Assembly (NCBI GenBank): GCA_000413015.1
Contig: KE332515.1
Span: forward strand, 531,092 to 595,091
From: Treponema socranskii subsp. paredis ATCC 35535
GTDB lineage: Bacteria; Spirochaetota; Spirochaetia; Treponematales; Treponemataceae
DNA: 64,000 nucleotides
Reading direction: 5' to 3'
Made by a program: the position numbers and the translations under genes. Positions 17,442 to 27,125 of this stretch are shown here, piece by piece; position 1 is the stretch's first letter, and each line of letters begins with the position of its first letter. Below the pieces are notes generated by a model. That model did not search any database, was not told the origin of the DNA, and saw only the letters and a list, made by a program, of their open reading frames with translations.

Positions 17442-18441
17442 GTTTTCTGCAATTTTCAGAGATTCCCTTAACAAATTTTTCTGTATTGCGATTTTCGCAT
17501 TTCTCTGCGCGTCGTATACATCAGCGGATACGGCTTCGTTTGAAGGAAGCGCGTGTACGCTCGGCGTGCAGTACAATTCCAAAGCCGAACCGGGAGACGC
17601 AATCGTCGTCCGGATGACGCTTCGGGGAAAAGAAAGAAAGCGCGCCGTCAAAGACACGATCGCACAAGCGGAACTCCATACCGAAACGAAAAAAATCGAT
17701 TCGGCACAATTTTTTTATATCAATCAAAAAGCGAAAAAACAAAACGTTCAGGAACTTTTAGCATACGTACCGATTTCAATGTGGGTTTCAGACGGAGCGT
17801 ATACGATCAAAGTCATCTACAGCGCATTCGGTGAGGAAGCCGAAGAGTTTTCGCTTCCTATCACCGTTATTAAAAAAGACTTTATCAGCGAAACGATAGC
17901 GCTCGATGCGAAAAACACGGGAATCAGAACGAATACGAGTCCCGAGCGCATCGCACAGATCGAAAAGCTGAACGCGGTTTTGGGAACGGTCATCCTTTCC
18001 GACGTCTACACGGTAAAACCCTTTGTGCCGCCCGTCGCACAGGACACGAGGAGAACATCGCTCTTCGGCGACAGACGCGTCTACCGCTATACGGACGGAA
18101 AATCGGCGACGTCCGCGCACTACGGCATCGATTACGGAGTTCCCGAAGGCACAAGCATTGCCGCCTGCGCGGACGGGAAAGTCGTCATGGCGGAAAACCG
18201 CATAACGACGGGCTTCAGCGTCGTCATTGCCCACGCGCCGGGCTTATACAGTCTCTACTATCACTTGAGCGCTTTAAACGTAAAAGAGGGACAGAGCGTT
18301 AAACAAGGAGAGGCGATCGGGCTTTCGGGCAAAACGGGACTCGCAACGGGGCCGCATCTGCACTGGGAAGTGAGGCTCAATATGTGCGCCGTCTCTCCGG
18401 ATTTTTTTACCGGCGATTACGCGTACACGAAACAGCAATAA
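17434..18441 (+). CDS. Secreted M23-family peptidase (LytM domain)
   Basis: A 335-residue envelope protein. An N-terminal hydrophobic segment (FFCIAIFAFLCASYTSA) acts as signal or anchor. A beta-rich region (residues 30-150) precedes the M23 domain, which has the zinc ligands in HYGIDYG and HLHWEVR plus GPHLH. Both ligand motifs are intact, so it may be an active peptidoglycan endopeptidase rather than a LytM-type activator. The start overlaps the recJ stop, with AGGAGA upstream. The tail after the domain is short and polar. Confidence 0.88.
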   Translation: MHKFSAIFRDSLNKFFCIAIFAFLCASYTSADTASFEGSACTLGVQYNSKAEPGDAIVVRMTLRGKERKRAVKDTIAQAELHTETKKIDSAQFFYINQKAKKQNVQELLAYVPISMWVSDGAYTIKVIYSAFGEEAEEFSLPITVIKKDFISETIALDAKNTGIRTNTSPERIAQIEKLNAVLGTVILSDVYTVKPFVPPVAQDTRRTSLFGDRRVYRYTDGKSATSAHYGIDYGVPEGTSIAACADGKVVMAENRITTGFSVVIAHAPGLYSLYYHLSALNVKEGQSVKQGEAIGLSGKTGLATGPHLHWEVRLNMCAVSPDFFTGDYAYTKQQ

Positions 18442-18547
18442 ACGCGGCAAAGAGAGCGTCGAATCGGCAGGTATGCATCTTGGCGCTCCGCCTTTTTGTC
18501 TATCGATTATCTTTCTCACGATACCGTTTTTCGATATCCTTGTTCCG

Positions 18548-19171
18548 TCAATACGCCGCTTCGATTTTCAGCGTTCCGTCCGTACCCACGATAATACTGT
18601 AATAGACGCCCGCCCTGCACTGCGCAAGATCCGCCGAATAGCTCTTCGAAAACCCCGCGGCAAAGACAGAAAAAGGTGTAAAAGCAAAACGGGCGAGCGT
18701 GTACAGATCATAACGGTCTTCGAAACTTGAAGCCGAACTCAAAAGCATACACTGTGTATTTTCATTGTAATAACGGAAAAGTTCGGTGCCGCGCCGACGG
18801 AAAAAAGCGGAAGAAGCGGATACGATTTCCCTGCCGTAGAGTTCACACGGAAAATAAAAACGCTTACCCGAAAACTCCGCACTTTTAAAATCGACTGCAA
18901 GTGCGGAACCTCGCCATGAACGCTCGATTCTGGCGCATTCGTTACCGCTCGTATCGAGAATCGAAACGGAAGCGCTCACCGTATCTCCGTCGGAGCCGAC
19001 GCTCGTTCCGTACAGTAAAATCCGCATGATTTCATAGCGCTCGATGCAGGGAAGTCTTTCGGCGGCACCGAAACAGTTTGCAAAACGAACGGCAAACACG
19101 ATAAACAAAGCGAGGAGCGATGCAAAGACCGCGTTGAAAATAAAATAGCCTGCCGTTCTCTCCCGTACCAT
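18548..19171 (-). CDS. Membrane-anchored hypothetical protein
   Basis: About 207 residues from the ATG at 19171 (an in-frame ATG at 19204, inside the end of ligA, is also possible). One N-terminal transmembrane helix (YFIFNAVFASLLALFIVFAV) is followed by an extracytoplasmic domain with alternating strands and a conserved-looking SSASSFEDRYDLYTL segment. No motif I recognise. Position immediately downstream of ligA, with the upstream candidate start overlapping it, implies co-transcription. The domain ends GVYYSIIVGTDGTLKIEA, typical of a small beta fold. Confidence 0.6.
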   Translation of the reverse strand: MVRERTAGYFIFNAVFASLLALFIVFAVRFANCFGAAERLPCIERYEIMRILLYGTSVGSDGDTVSASVSILDTSGNECARIERSWRGSALAVDFKSAEFSGKRFYFPCELYGREIVSASSAFFRRRGTELFRYYNENTQCMLLSSASSFEDRYDLYTLARFAFTPFSVFAAGFSKSYSADLAQCRAGVYYSIIVGTDGTLKIEAAY

Positions 19172-19184
19172 ATTCCGCCCAGTC

Positions 19185-21155
19185 TTAACGCGCTGTTTCA
19201 ACATTTACCATTTTAATAAATTCTTTTTCATCGATAACGGGGATGCCGAAGTTTGCAGCCTTTGCGTTTTTCGACGAACCGCTTTCTTTATCGTTTGTGA
19301 CGAGATAAGATAAATCTTTCGTCACCGACGATTTGCAAATGCCGCCCCGCTCTTTGACAAGGCTCTCCGCATCGGCCCTCTTCATCGTCGAAAGCTCTCC
19401 GGTAAAGCAAAAGGATTTTCCCGCAAAGACTCCGGCTTTTTGCTCGATGATCGCTATCGTCCCGGAAGAAACGAGGGATCGCATTTCAAGCGCGTTTTCG
19501 GAAAGCCCTTCGACCGCAATTTTCGCCGTCTTTTCGGCAAAACCGTATACACAGGCTATGTCCGCTTCGGATGCCTGCAAAAGTTTTTCGAGCGTGTCGA
19601 AACCCGAAGCGACGAGTTTTTCCGCCATCGTCTCCCCTATCCCTTCGATATCGAATCCCGCGACAAAAGCCGAAAGGCTCATACGTCTCCTGTTTCCGAT
19701 CGACGCGACAACTTTCGCCGCTCCGAGCGATTCTTTTTCCGCGGCGATGCTTTCTTCGTTCAAAAAAAACGGCGTAAGCGCATCGACGGTAAGAGAATAA
19801 ATATCGGTGATCGAAGAAAGCTTTCCCGCATTGAAAAGAGAAGTGACGAGAGTTTCTCCCAAATCGCGGATATCGACGATCTGCACCCACTTCAAAAGCT
19901 GGTGCAGCACGCGCTTCGGACATGATTTATTCGGACAAAAAAGACGCGAGCCTTCATCGACGAGAGAAGTGCCGCAAGTTTCGCAGGTTTTCGGAAAGAC
20001 GACGGGAAAAGTCGCATTTTCGTTCGGAACGACGCTTTCGATTTTCGGGATGATCTCCCCCCGCTTTACGACGACGACGGATGAACCGACGGCAACGCCG
20101 AGGGCGCGCATCGTATCGGGATTTGCAAGGCTTGCACGCTGCACGGTCGTACCGGCAAGTTCCACGGGATCGAAAATCGCAACGGGTGTATAGGTTCCGC
20201 CGTTTTTACTCCATTCGACGCTGCGGACAACGGATACCGCTTCTTCGAGACTGAACTTGAACGCGATCTGCCGTTCGGGGCGCGCTCTCGCCGCATCGTC
20301 CCTGCGGATCGTCCGCTCTTTTACGACAAGACCGTCTATGTCGTAGTCGAGCGATTTTCTTTTTTCCATGACGCCCGCACGATATGCGACGACTTCATCG
20401 GCTGTTTTGCAGATTGCAAGAGGCACGACGGTAAAACCGCACGATGAAAGCCACGAGATTTTTTCCTCTTCGTCCCGAAACGGAGTCTCGCCTTCTGCCG
20501 TCCACGCGTCGTATGCGATCATCTCCAAGTCTTCGCTTCCCGTACCGTCTTTCCGTTTCATGATGCCGTTCGCGGCATTCCGACAGTTCGCTTTATCGCC
20601 GTATTTCGCGCGATGAACGCCGTGCGTCATAATCACTTCGCCGCGCACGGCTCCGGTAAAATTTTCCGCGCCGGAAAGCTTCGGGAGGACGCCTTTCATC
20701 TTTTTTGCATTCGCTGTGATATCGTCTCCGATCGTACCGTCGCCCCGCGTTACGGCGCGTACGAGATTTCCTTTTTCGTATTGCAGTTCGAGAGAAGCGC
20801 CGTCGAGTTTGTATTCGACGAGGTATTCGCCGTAGTCGTGCTTTTGCGCCCAGCCTAAAAACTGTTCGGAATTTGCAACTTTTTCCTGACTTCCCATCGG
20901 CATGATGTGGCGGACTTTTTCGAAATTGCCCGAATCCTGCCCTATTTTTTTTAAGAGCGGATCCGAGGGATTGAGAGACTTAAGCTCATCCCACAACGCG
21001 TCGAAGGCTTCATCGCTTATTTCGCTTTCGCCGTTATAATAGGATTTTTGATAGCGCCGTATCGATTTACGGAGTTCCTCGATGCGCTTTTTTTGCTCCG
21101 TTTCCGCTGAGCGTTTTTGTACTTCCGCCGTATCGGAAGCAAACAGTTCGTTCAT
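19185..21155 (-). CDS. ligA: NAD-dependent DNA ligase
   Basis: A 656-residue LigA. The adenylated lysine is in EYKLDGAS (near 116), followed by RGDGTIGDD, the OB fold, a four-Cys zinc site (CETCGTS, CPNKSCPKR), helix-hairpin-helix repeats (AFVAGFDIEGIGETMAEKL) and a C-terminal BRCT domain (GKSFCFTGELSTMKR). It seals nicks using NAD and is essential in most bacteria. The N-terminus is preceded by 15 bp of ordinary sequence and then repeat copy B at 21171-21293, so its promoter must lie in or beyond that repeat or in trmB. Confidence 0.97.
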   Translation of the reverse strand: MNELFASDTAEVQKRSAETEQKKRIEELRKSIRRYQKSYYNGESEISDEAFDALWDELKSLNPSDPLLKKIGQDSGNFEKVRHIMPMGSQEKVANSEQFLGWAQKHDYGEYLVEYKLDGASLELQYEKGNLVRAVTRGDGTIGDDITANAKKMKGVLPKLSGAENFTGAVRGEVIMTHGVHRAKYGDKANCRNAANGIMKRKDGTGSEDLEMIAYDAWTAEGETPFRDEEEKISWLSSCGFTVVPLAICKTADEVVAYRAGVMEKRKSLDYDIDGLVVKERTIRRDDAARARPERQIAFKFSLEEAVSVVRSVEWSKNGGTYTPVAIFDPVELAGTTVQRASLANPDTMRALGVAVGSSVVVVKRGEIIPKIESVVPNENATFPVVFPKTCETCGTSLVDEGSRLFCPNKSCPKRVLHQLLKWVQIVDIRDLGETLVTSLFNAGKLSSITDIYSLTVDALTPFFLNEESIAAEKESLGAAKVVASIGNRRRMSLSAFVAGFDIEGIGETMAEKLVASGFDTLEKLLQASEADIACVYGFAEKTAKIAVEGLSENALEMRSLVSSGTIAIIEQKAGVFAGKSFCFTGELSTMKRADAESLVKERGGICKSSVTKDLSYLVTNDKESGSSKNAKAANFGIPVIDEKEFIKMVNVETAR

Positions 21156-21170
21156 ACACCCTCATCGCCG

Positions 21171-21293
21171 TTTAATCAACACCCCCGACGCAAGCGTCGG
21201 GGTATGTTGTTCTCATAAGGTGGTTGCAGTCGGCTTTAATACCCTTTGTTACGACGCAAGCGTCAGGGTATTAAACCCTCCGCACGAATAAAA
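21171..21293 (+). repeat. Dispersed 124-bp repeat, copy B
   Basis: Second copy of the element at 12554-12677, same orientation; differences are a handful of substitutions and one single-base gap. It carries the same two hairpins (CCCCGACGC/GCGTCGGGG and AATACCCT/AGGGTATT). Its right end encodes, on the minus strand, the last nine residues and stop of TrmB. Confidence 0.8.
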
Positions 21294-21985
21294 TACAATT
21301 CGCGAATTTCTCTCGCCTCTCGTATTCCGCGCACTTCGAATTTCGTTTCGGGCCGCCACGCCTGTTTTTCGGCAAAGCCTTCGTACGCGTTCACAAAGCC
21401 CTCCGTTGCGGCAAGTTCGGAAAGCGCAAAATCCGCGTATTCGCTCCAATCCGTTGCCATATAAAAATAGCCGCCTTCTATGAGCTTCGATGCGAAAAGA
21501 TCGGTTCGCGGACGCTGCACGAGACGCCTTTTGTGATGGCGCTTTTTCGGCCACGGATCGGGAAAAAATACGTGAAAGGCGGAAACCGAAGCGTCGGCTA
21601 TCATATTCGAAAGCACGGCAGAGGCATCGCCTTCGATGATACGGAGATTTTCCAAACCGAGCGATCGGATTTCGCCGAGCAGCTTTCCGATTCCGGGCTT
21701 ATGTACTTCGATGCCGATATAGTTTTTATCGGGATTGTTCGAAGCGATTTCCGCCGTCGCGCTTCCCATACCGAAGCCGATTTCGATCGTGACGGGCTTG
21801 TCGTTTCCGAAAAGAGTCGTATAATCGATAAGCGATTCCCGGTACGGAACGCACCACTTCACGCCAAGCTCCGCATAATTGCGCTTTTGCCCGTCGGTCA
21901 TGCGCGACGCCCTGACGACATAAGTTTTTACGTCGCGGAAAGAGCGCTTTTCTTCGAATACCTCCGCCTCGTTCAAAACGCTCAC
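21263..21985 (-). CDS. trmB: tRNA (guanine-N7)-methyltransferase
   Basis: A 240-residue SAM-dependent enzyme that makes m7G46 in tRNA. Visible: [14 protein letters not shown] (SAM loop), [16 protein letters not shown] (acidic ribose-binding residue), [19 protein letters not shown] (the [13 protein letters not shown] signature) and [10 protein letters not shown]. The final residues FIRAEGLIP and the stop are supplied by repeat copy B, so the native C-terminus appears to have been replaced; catalytic motifs are intact. Its start forms ATGA... overlap with nothing upstream of itself, but its 5' end overlaps the end of the lipoprotein gene at 21982. Confidence 0.95.
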   Translation of the reverse strand: MSVLNEAEVFEEKRSFRDVKTYVVRASRMTDGQKRNYAELGVKWCVPYRESLIDYTTLFGNDKPVTIEIGFGMGSATAEIASNNPDKNYIGIEVHKPGIGKLLGEIRSLGLENLRIIEGDASAVLSNMIADASVSAFHVFFPDPWPKKRHHKRRLVQRPRTDLFASKLIEGGYFYMATDWSEYADFALSELAATEGFVNAYEGFAEKQAWRPETKFEVRGIREAREIRELYFIRAEGLIP

Positions 21986-22635
21986 TCCCCGTTCGCCGGC
22001 AAAATTTCAGAACGATCGATAAAGGGCATAAAGCACAGCACCGATTTGTCCGCGTTTAAAAAGCAAAGACGCATACGAAAAGCGTTTTCCATGTCGTGCC
22101 ATACGTCGTCGTCCGTTTTCCACTCGGGTTTACGCACATCGAAATAGATGAGAACGTCTTCCTTGTCGTAGACGGCTATCCGTTCCCGCACCGCTTTTCC
22201 GAGAGCCGCTTTCGCCTCACCCGATCGCGTACGCGCAAGAGATGCGGGATAAAAAACGGAAAAAGAACTTTCCGCGTCATGACCGAGCGCATCCGTAAAA
22301 AAAAACGTGTACGCTCCCTGCGGGATCGACCGATCTTCGGGCGAAACGAAATTCGTATAGCCCGCCCACTGCTTCGTATCCGAAGAAAAAATTTCGACGC
22401 CGTCCGCTTTCCATTCCCAGCCCGTCTCCTTCGATACGATGCGGATGCTTTCGGCTCTCCGCACATCGCTTCCCGCTTCGGTAAAAACCGCAAGGCGCAT
22501 GCGCGGATAGGAATCGCCGTCCGCATAATCGAAAATCGAAACGGCCCGCACAGCTTTCACATCGGGTGCCGAAGACGAACAGGAAAAAAAAAGGAGCGAA
22601 ACGACGAATGCAAAAAGCGGTACGGACGATTTCAT
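21982..22635 (-). CDS. Hypothetical lipoprotein
   Basis: A 217-residue secreted protein starting [19 protein letters not shown], a signal peptide with lipobox FFSC followed by a Ser-rich linker. The start at 22635 was chosen for this signal; the longer frame would read into the upstream gene spacer. The mature domain contains [20 protein letters not shown] and a [13 protein letters not shown] turn, then [18 protein letters not shown]; it is strand-rich without a recognised catalytic motif. Overlaps trmB by four bases at its 3' end and follows the conserved hypothetical at 22638 by two bases, so all three form one transcript. Confidence 0.7.
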   Translation of the reverse strand: MKSSVPLFAFVVSLLFFSCSSSAPDVKAVRAVSIFDYADGDSYPRMRLAVFTEAGSDVRRAESIRIVSKETGWEWKADGVEIFSSDTKQWAGYTNFVSPEDRSIPQGAYTFFFTDALGHDAESSFSVFYPASLARTRSGEAKAALGKAVRERIAVYDKEDVLIYFDVRKPEWKTDDDVWHDMENAFRMRLCFLNADKSVLCFMPFIDRSEILPANGE

Positions 22636-22637
22636 AG

Positions 22638-23804
22638 TTAAAAATTGAATATCAAATTGATAACGGTTAAATCGCTTGCCGTAAACTGACTCACAAGCGA
22701 TTCGAATTTTACGCCGACTTTTTTGCACGCGTCGTCGAGATAGGACAGGTAGTACAGTCCCAAGTCGATACCCTCCTGTCCTTCGGGAAGTTCGCGGTAA
22801 AAATCGATGAGCGACTTTTTACTCGTGTCCGCGGTTTTTTTCGCTTCGATCGTCTCTTTGATTTCCTGAAACGCATCGTCTTTATTGTACAGAGTAATCT
22901 GCAGTCTGCCCTGCCTGCCGATCGACGAAGCGCCTCCTCCGATCTTCCATGACAAAAACACGAGCTCTCGCTTTCTCTGCATTTCTTTAATAATTTTTTG
23001 GCGGATGACGGTATCGAGGATGAGCGAATCGATATTATCCACACCCCGATACATATTGCGCGCCTCTTTTCGGATGTTCAAACTTTCGCTGTTAAGCGCA
23101 AGCTCCATGATCATGACGGAAATATATTCGGCGACCCGCGATTTTTCCATATACGCGATGAGCTTATTGCGTATCGTAAGGAGTATTTCCGAAAAGCCTT
23201 CGTTTTTGCAGAACAGCGTAATGACATACCAATTCATGAGACCCAAACGATTTAAAAATTTTTCGCTCATCAAAAGGTTGATATTTTTTTCTTCGGCGGA
23301 GTAGCTTTTATTGTCCACAATACTCTGCCAAATCGGATCGAGAATCTGCTTACGCGTCTGAGCGATGATCGGGTCTTTATTTAAAAGCATGAGCTTGAGC
23401 TGACGATCGCTTATCGACGTTTCTTCATCGATGAGGTGTGCGGGATTTGCACGGTTATATTTTCTCACGCATGTGCACTTAATCAGCGCCGAGTACACTT
23501 CCCGATCGAATTGTTTGTAGAGCAGAGAGTATACGAGTATCTTCGACAGATCCATCACTTCCTGCCGCGCCGAAACGAATTCGGTCATCGATATTTCTAT
23601 TTTGGAAATGTAATCGAGCAAAATCATGCGTTGAACGGACTGAGGAGAAAACTTGTTAAAGAAAAGACCGTATTCGTCGGCATTGTCGGCAAGTCTGAAA
23701 CGCAGCAGCTTTTTTTTCCGGCTTATAAAATAAGAAGCACCGTTTTCGGTCAATATGACTTTCAGCGGCAATCCGAACATGAATTTTTTTTCAGTCGTAC
23801 CCAT
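22638..23804 (-). CDS. Conserved hypothetical cytoplasmic protein
   Basis: A 388-residue protein without signal peptide or transmembrane helix. It is mostly helical, with a long charged region (SLNIRKEARNMYRGVDNIDS, KIIKEMQRKRELVFLSWK) and a Gly-rich turn GGGASSIGRQG. I do not recognise the family. The ATG at 23804 is preferred (TTGGA seven bases upstream); a TTG at 23816 is in frame. A strong promoter lies just upstream. First gene of a trmB-lipoprotein transcript, so it may be a housekeeping protein of the lineage. Confidence 0.65.
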   Translation of the reverse strand: MGTTEKKFMFGLPLKVILTENGASYFISRKKKLLRFRLADNADEYGLFFNKFSPQSVQRMILLDYISKIEISMTEFVSARQEVMDLSKILVYSLLYKQFDREVYSALIKCTCVRKYNRANPAHLIDEETSISDRQLKLMLLNKDPIIAQTRKQILDPIWQSIVDNKSYSAEEKNINLLMSEKFLNRLGLMNWYVITLFCKNEGFSEILLTIRNKLIAYMEKSRVAEYISVMIMELALNSESLNIRKEARNMYRGVDNIDSLILDTVIRQKIIKEMQRKRELVFLSWKIGGGASSIGRQGRLQITLYNKDDAFQEIKETIEAKKTADTSKKSLIDFYRELPEGQEGIDLGLYYLSYLDDACKKVGVKFESLVSQFTASDLTVINLIFNF

Positions 23805-23839
23805 AATTTTTTCCAATAAAACATTTAAATATGGTTCAT

Positions 23840-23868
23840 ATTATATACAATAGGACTTGCATTGTAAA
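23840..23868 (-). promoter_or_regulatory. Sigma-70-type promoter, minus strand
   Basis: Read on the minus strand: TTTACA, 17-base spacer, TATAAT (-10 at 23845-23840). It drives the operon starting at 23804; the divergent gene starts at 23894. Confidence 0.55.
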
Positions 23869-23893
23869 CACGTTATACAATACACTTGACGGC

Positions 23894-25885
23894 ATGAAAA
23901 CGAAGCGCTTGGCATTGTGCTTTTTTATCGGTATTTTCGCTTCCGCTGTTTTCGGAGCGGAAAACGCGCCTACCGGCCGCGAACTCTGCCGCGAAACGGC
24001 TTCGTTTCTTTCGTCTTTCGGTTTCAAAACGCAAAGCGCACCGCTCGTATCCGGCGGTCAAAACGATTTTCCGTACAACGTTTATACCCGCATTTCCGCA
24101 TCCGAAAAAAGCGCCGAACCGAACGAGCGCACTTCTCTCATCCTCGCTTTTACGATGGAAGACGCGTACACCCGCCGTGATTTTTTTGCACCGTTTTTAC
24201 GCCGCTTAAAAGAGCTGAAAAACGACTCGGATATCATCCTGCTTTTTTCCTACGGCGACGAACGAATCGATCGAAGCACGGCGCAGATACGAGGCACCGA
24301 CGTTTTCGCAAAAAACATCGAAACGCCGGACGATTATGCGGCCGTGTGTTTTAGTTTCAGCTCAGGAGAAAAAACGGCAATCGAACCGGGCGGCGGCGGA
24401 ACGGTTTCGCCCGATTGGCTCGTGCTGCGTCTCATCCGCGCGTGCGATGAAAACAATGAAGCCTATACGCTTCGCGGCGGCGGCTTCAATTCGCTCTTCC
24501 GTCTCTCCCTTATCGAAAGCGATGAACGCACGGATTTTTTTCTTACACGCGAAATTCCGTGCGCGGCGGTTTCCCTTCCTTCCGCCGTCGAAAGAGCAAA
24601 TGCGCTTTTGACGTCATTCGTTTTTTCATATACTGCGGCGGGAAGTGCAAGCTGGGACAGGCATTACATACTCCTTCCGACGAAGAGCGCCGTCGTAAAT
24701 TTCGACGAACGATTTATCGTGCTGTGTTTTATGATTATTTCATTCGTAAGCCTTTTTATCCTGTGCGAATTTTCGTTTATCGCCGACAAAAAAAACAGAA
24801 AAAAAATACGGCGCGACGTACTGCGCTTGTGGTACATACTCCCGCTTACCGCTCTTATCGCTTCTCTTTCTCTCGAAGCAAGTCAAATGCTCGCTCATTT
24901 TTTTGCGGCGGTATTCGGCATCGGAACGCTCGTGCAGTTTATCTTAAAAATTACCGCGGCTTTTATCATAGTAACATCGCTGTATCTCTTTCAAATACGG
25001 CAGCAAGGCATACTGAAAAAACAAGCCTACGCATATATTCTCACGCTCGCTTCCGTCGTCAATATTTTTATCTTTGCCGCCGTCGACATATCGCTTTTTT
25101 TCCTGTTTACGGCGGAATATATCATCGTCTATCTCTCGCGCCCGCTCAAGCGTACGGGTTTTCTCATAGCGCTTTTTTTTATAATGGGACTGCCCTTTTT
25201 GCCCTACGCTGTGCAGATAATCAATTTCGGACGGACGAACGCATTCCGCACAGTCGCATACAGTCCGTTTTCGGTAAACGTGCTCCTCGCCTTTGTTTTC
25301 CTTCCGTTTTTAATACAGTGGTTCCGCATTATAGCGCGCATGAACGAAAGGTGGAAAAACGTATCGCTCAGCGCCTTCGGCATGCGCATGCGCAATACCG
25401 TCCTCTCCCTCACGGCTATTGCAATAATCGCGGCTTTGATTTTTGCGGCGATCACCTTTATTTCAAACCGCTTTGAAAGCGGAAGAGAAAAACGTTCCTC
25501 AGTTTCCGAAAACATAAGGACGGACGATGCAAACGATATTTCGTGCAGCATAAGCGACAGAACTTTTTTCGGCGACACATCGCGCAGCCTCGTCGTGCGG
25601 CTCGGAAAAAATGCCGTCCTGTGTTCGGTCGCGCTTGAAGGCGAATCGAAAAATCCCGTACTCTACTCCGATTCCGAATACGCATCCGATACGGGCACAA
25701 ACACCGATACCTTTGCGATCCCGCCGTACCCGCCCGAAATGCTCGTCTTTGTATATACCGCCGACACTTCGGTTTCGACGACGGTAAAAGTGAGTGCGCT
25801 CTACGAAGCAGACGAAAAAAACACGTACGTCAAAAGCACATACACTTTCGACATTCCTTCTCAAAAAAGCGGCGGCTTTTCATGA
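23894..25885 (+). CDS. Polytopic membrane protein with N-terminal exported domain
   Basis: About 663 residues. A signal peptide (MKTKRLALCFFIGIFASAVFG) is followed by an exported domain of about 240 residues whose strand order (RTSLILAFTMEDAYTRRDF, SDIILLFSYGDER, DYAAVCFSFSSG) is reminiscent of an M28-type aminopeptidase fold without its metal ligands. Seven or eight transmembrane helices span the region 270-540, and a C-terminal exported beta domain ends the protein. The layout recalls GPI-transamidase Gaa1-like or ER metallopeptidase proteins, but this is only a shape analogy. The stop overlaps dinB as ATGA. The start was chosen at the signal peptide; an upstream in-frame ATG at 23831 lies in the promoter region. 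Confidence 0.6.
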   Translation: MKTKRLALCFFIGIFASAVFGAENAPTGRELCRETASFLSSFGFKTQSAPLVSGGQNDFPYNVYTRISASEKSAEPNERTSLILAFTMEDAYTRRDFFAPFLRRLKELKNDSDIILLFSYGDERIDRSTAQIRGTDVFAKNIETPDDYAAVCFSFSSGEKTAIEPGGGGTVSPDWLVLRLIRACDENNEAYTLRGGGFNSLFRLSLIESDERTDFFLTREIPCAAVSLPSAVERANALLTSFVFSYTAAGSASWDRHYILLPTKSAVVNFDERFIVLCFMIISFVSLFILCEFSFIADKKNRKKIRRDVLRLWYILPLTALIASLSLEASQMLAHFFAAVFGIGTLVQFILKITAAFIIVTSLYLFQIRQQGILKKQAYAYILTLASVVNIFIFAAVDISLFFLFTAEYIIVYLSRPLKRTGFLIALFFIMGLPFLPYAVQIINFGRTNAFRTVAYSPFSVNVLLAFVFLPFLIQWFRIIARMNERWKNVSLSAFGMRMRNTVLSLTAIAIIAALIFAAITFISNRFESGREKRSSVSENIRTDDANDISCSISDRTFFGDTSRSLVVRLGKNAVLCSVALEGESKNPVLYSDSEYASDTGTNTDTFAIPPYPPEMLVFVYTADTSVSTTVKVSALYEADEKNTYVKSTYTFDIPSQKSGGFS

Positions 25886-27090
25886 CAAAGCGCTTTCTCC
25901 ACGTCGACATCGACGCCTTTTTCGCTTCAGTCGAACAGCTCGACAACCCCGCTCTCCGCGGAAAACCCGTGATCGTCGGAGGACTGCCCGGAGAGCGGAG
26001 GGCTGTCGTTTCAACGGCATCCTACGAAGCGCGCGTATACGGCGTCCACTCGGCTATGCCCGTCGCCGAAGCGTACCGGCTCTGCCCTTCGGGCATCTAC
26101 CTGCACGGAAGACATGAGCGCTATCACGAAGTCTCCGCTCGGATCATGGATATATTCCGTGAATATTCTCCCGACGTCGACCAGATTTCCATCGACGAAG
26201 CTTTTATCGATTTGACGGGTACCGAACTCCTTTTCGGAGATCCCGAACAAACCGCGCTCCGCTTAAAAAAAGAAGTACGCGATACGACGGGACTCACCGT
26301 GTCCATAGGACTTGCAAGTACGAAATACATCGCAAAGCTCGCGTCCGAAATGTCGAAGCCCGACGGATTTTTTGAAGTCGAATCGGGAGACGAAGAGCGT
26401 TTTATGCTTTCGCTGCCGCTGAAAAAAATATGGGGCATCGGACACAAAACGCTTTCGCGCATCAACCAGGCGGGCATCTTTACCGCGCGCGATCTTCGGG
26501 AAAAAAGCGAAGAACTGCTTTGCGTACTGTTCGGAAAAGCCGCAGGCAATTTTTTATACAACGTCGTGCGCGGAAGAGAACCCGACACTTTTATGAGAGA
26601 CGCCGCTTCCCATTCGCTGAGTTCCGAAAAAACTTTCGCATACGACCTCACCGACACATACGCGATAAAAACCGCAATCATGGAACTCTCGCACACCGTC
26701 ATGTTCCGTATGCGGCGAGAAGGCTATACGAGCAAAACCGTTTTTGTAAAAATACGCTACGAAGATTTTACAACCGTTTCCGCCCGCGAAACTTCAACGT
26801 CAAAGATAACGTCGATCGACGACCTCTACGCACGCGCATGCGCTCTGTTTGAAAAAAAATACGAATCGGGACGCGGCATACGCCTCATCGGCATCGGAGC
26901 CGATCACATAAGCGGCGCATCGGAGCCGCACCAGGAAGAGCTCTTCGATTTCGGAGAAAAGAAAAAAGAAACAGTCGAAAATGCGATCCTCGATTTGGCA
27001 AAAAAACACCCCGACGTCAAAGTGCATAAAGCGCGCCTCCTCGCAGGAGAAAAAACCGCCCGCGCGGAAACGCTGAAAGGACAAAAATAA
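25882..27090 (+). CDS. dinB: DNA polymerase IV (Y family)
   Basis: A 402-residue translesion polymerase. Catalytic residues are seen in HVDIDAFFASVEQ (first Asp, steric-gate region) and QISIDEAFIDLTG (Asp-Glu pair); VSTASYEARVYGVHSAMP is the nucleotide-binding stretch, and GIGHKTLSRINQAGI is the thumb HhH. The C-terminus lacks a clear beta-clamp QLxLF box but contains EELFDFG near the end, a plausible clamp peptide. Four-base overlap with the membrane-protein gene. No LexA-type box was noticed upstream. Confidence 0.95.
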   Translation: MTKRFLHVDIDAFFASVEQLDNPALRGKPVIVGGLPGERRAVVSTASYEARVYGVHSAMPVAEAYRLCPSGIYLHGRHERYHEVSARIMDIFREYSPDVDQISIDEAFIDLTGTELLFGDPEQTALRLKKEVRDTTGLTVSIGLASTKYIAKLASEMSKPDGFFEVESGDEERFMLSLPLKKIWGIGHKTLSRINQAGIFTARDLREKSEELLCVLFGKAAGNFLYNVVRGREPDTFMRDAASHSLSSEKTFAYDLTDTYAIKTAIMELSHTVMFRMRREGYTSKTVFVKIRYEDFTTVSARETSTSKITSIDDLYARACALFEKKYESGRGIRLIGIGADHISGASEPHQEELFDFGEKKKETVENAILDLAKKHPDVKVHKARLLAGEKTARAETLKGQK

Positions 27091-27125
27091 TTATACGGGC
27101 GAATGTCAGGAAACGATTGAACATT

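Noticed and set aside
23894-25885. Large membrane protein as a true M28 peptidase
   Set aside because: The metal-binding Asp/His/Glu pattern is not visible, so only a shape resemblance is claimed.
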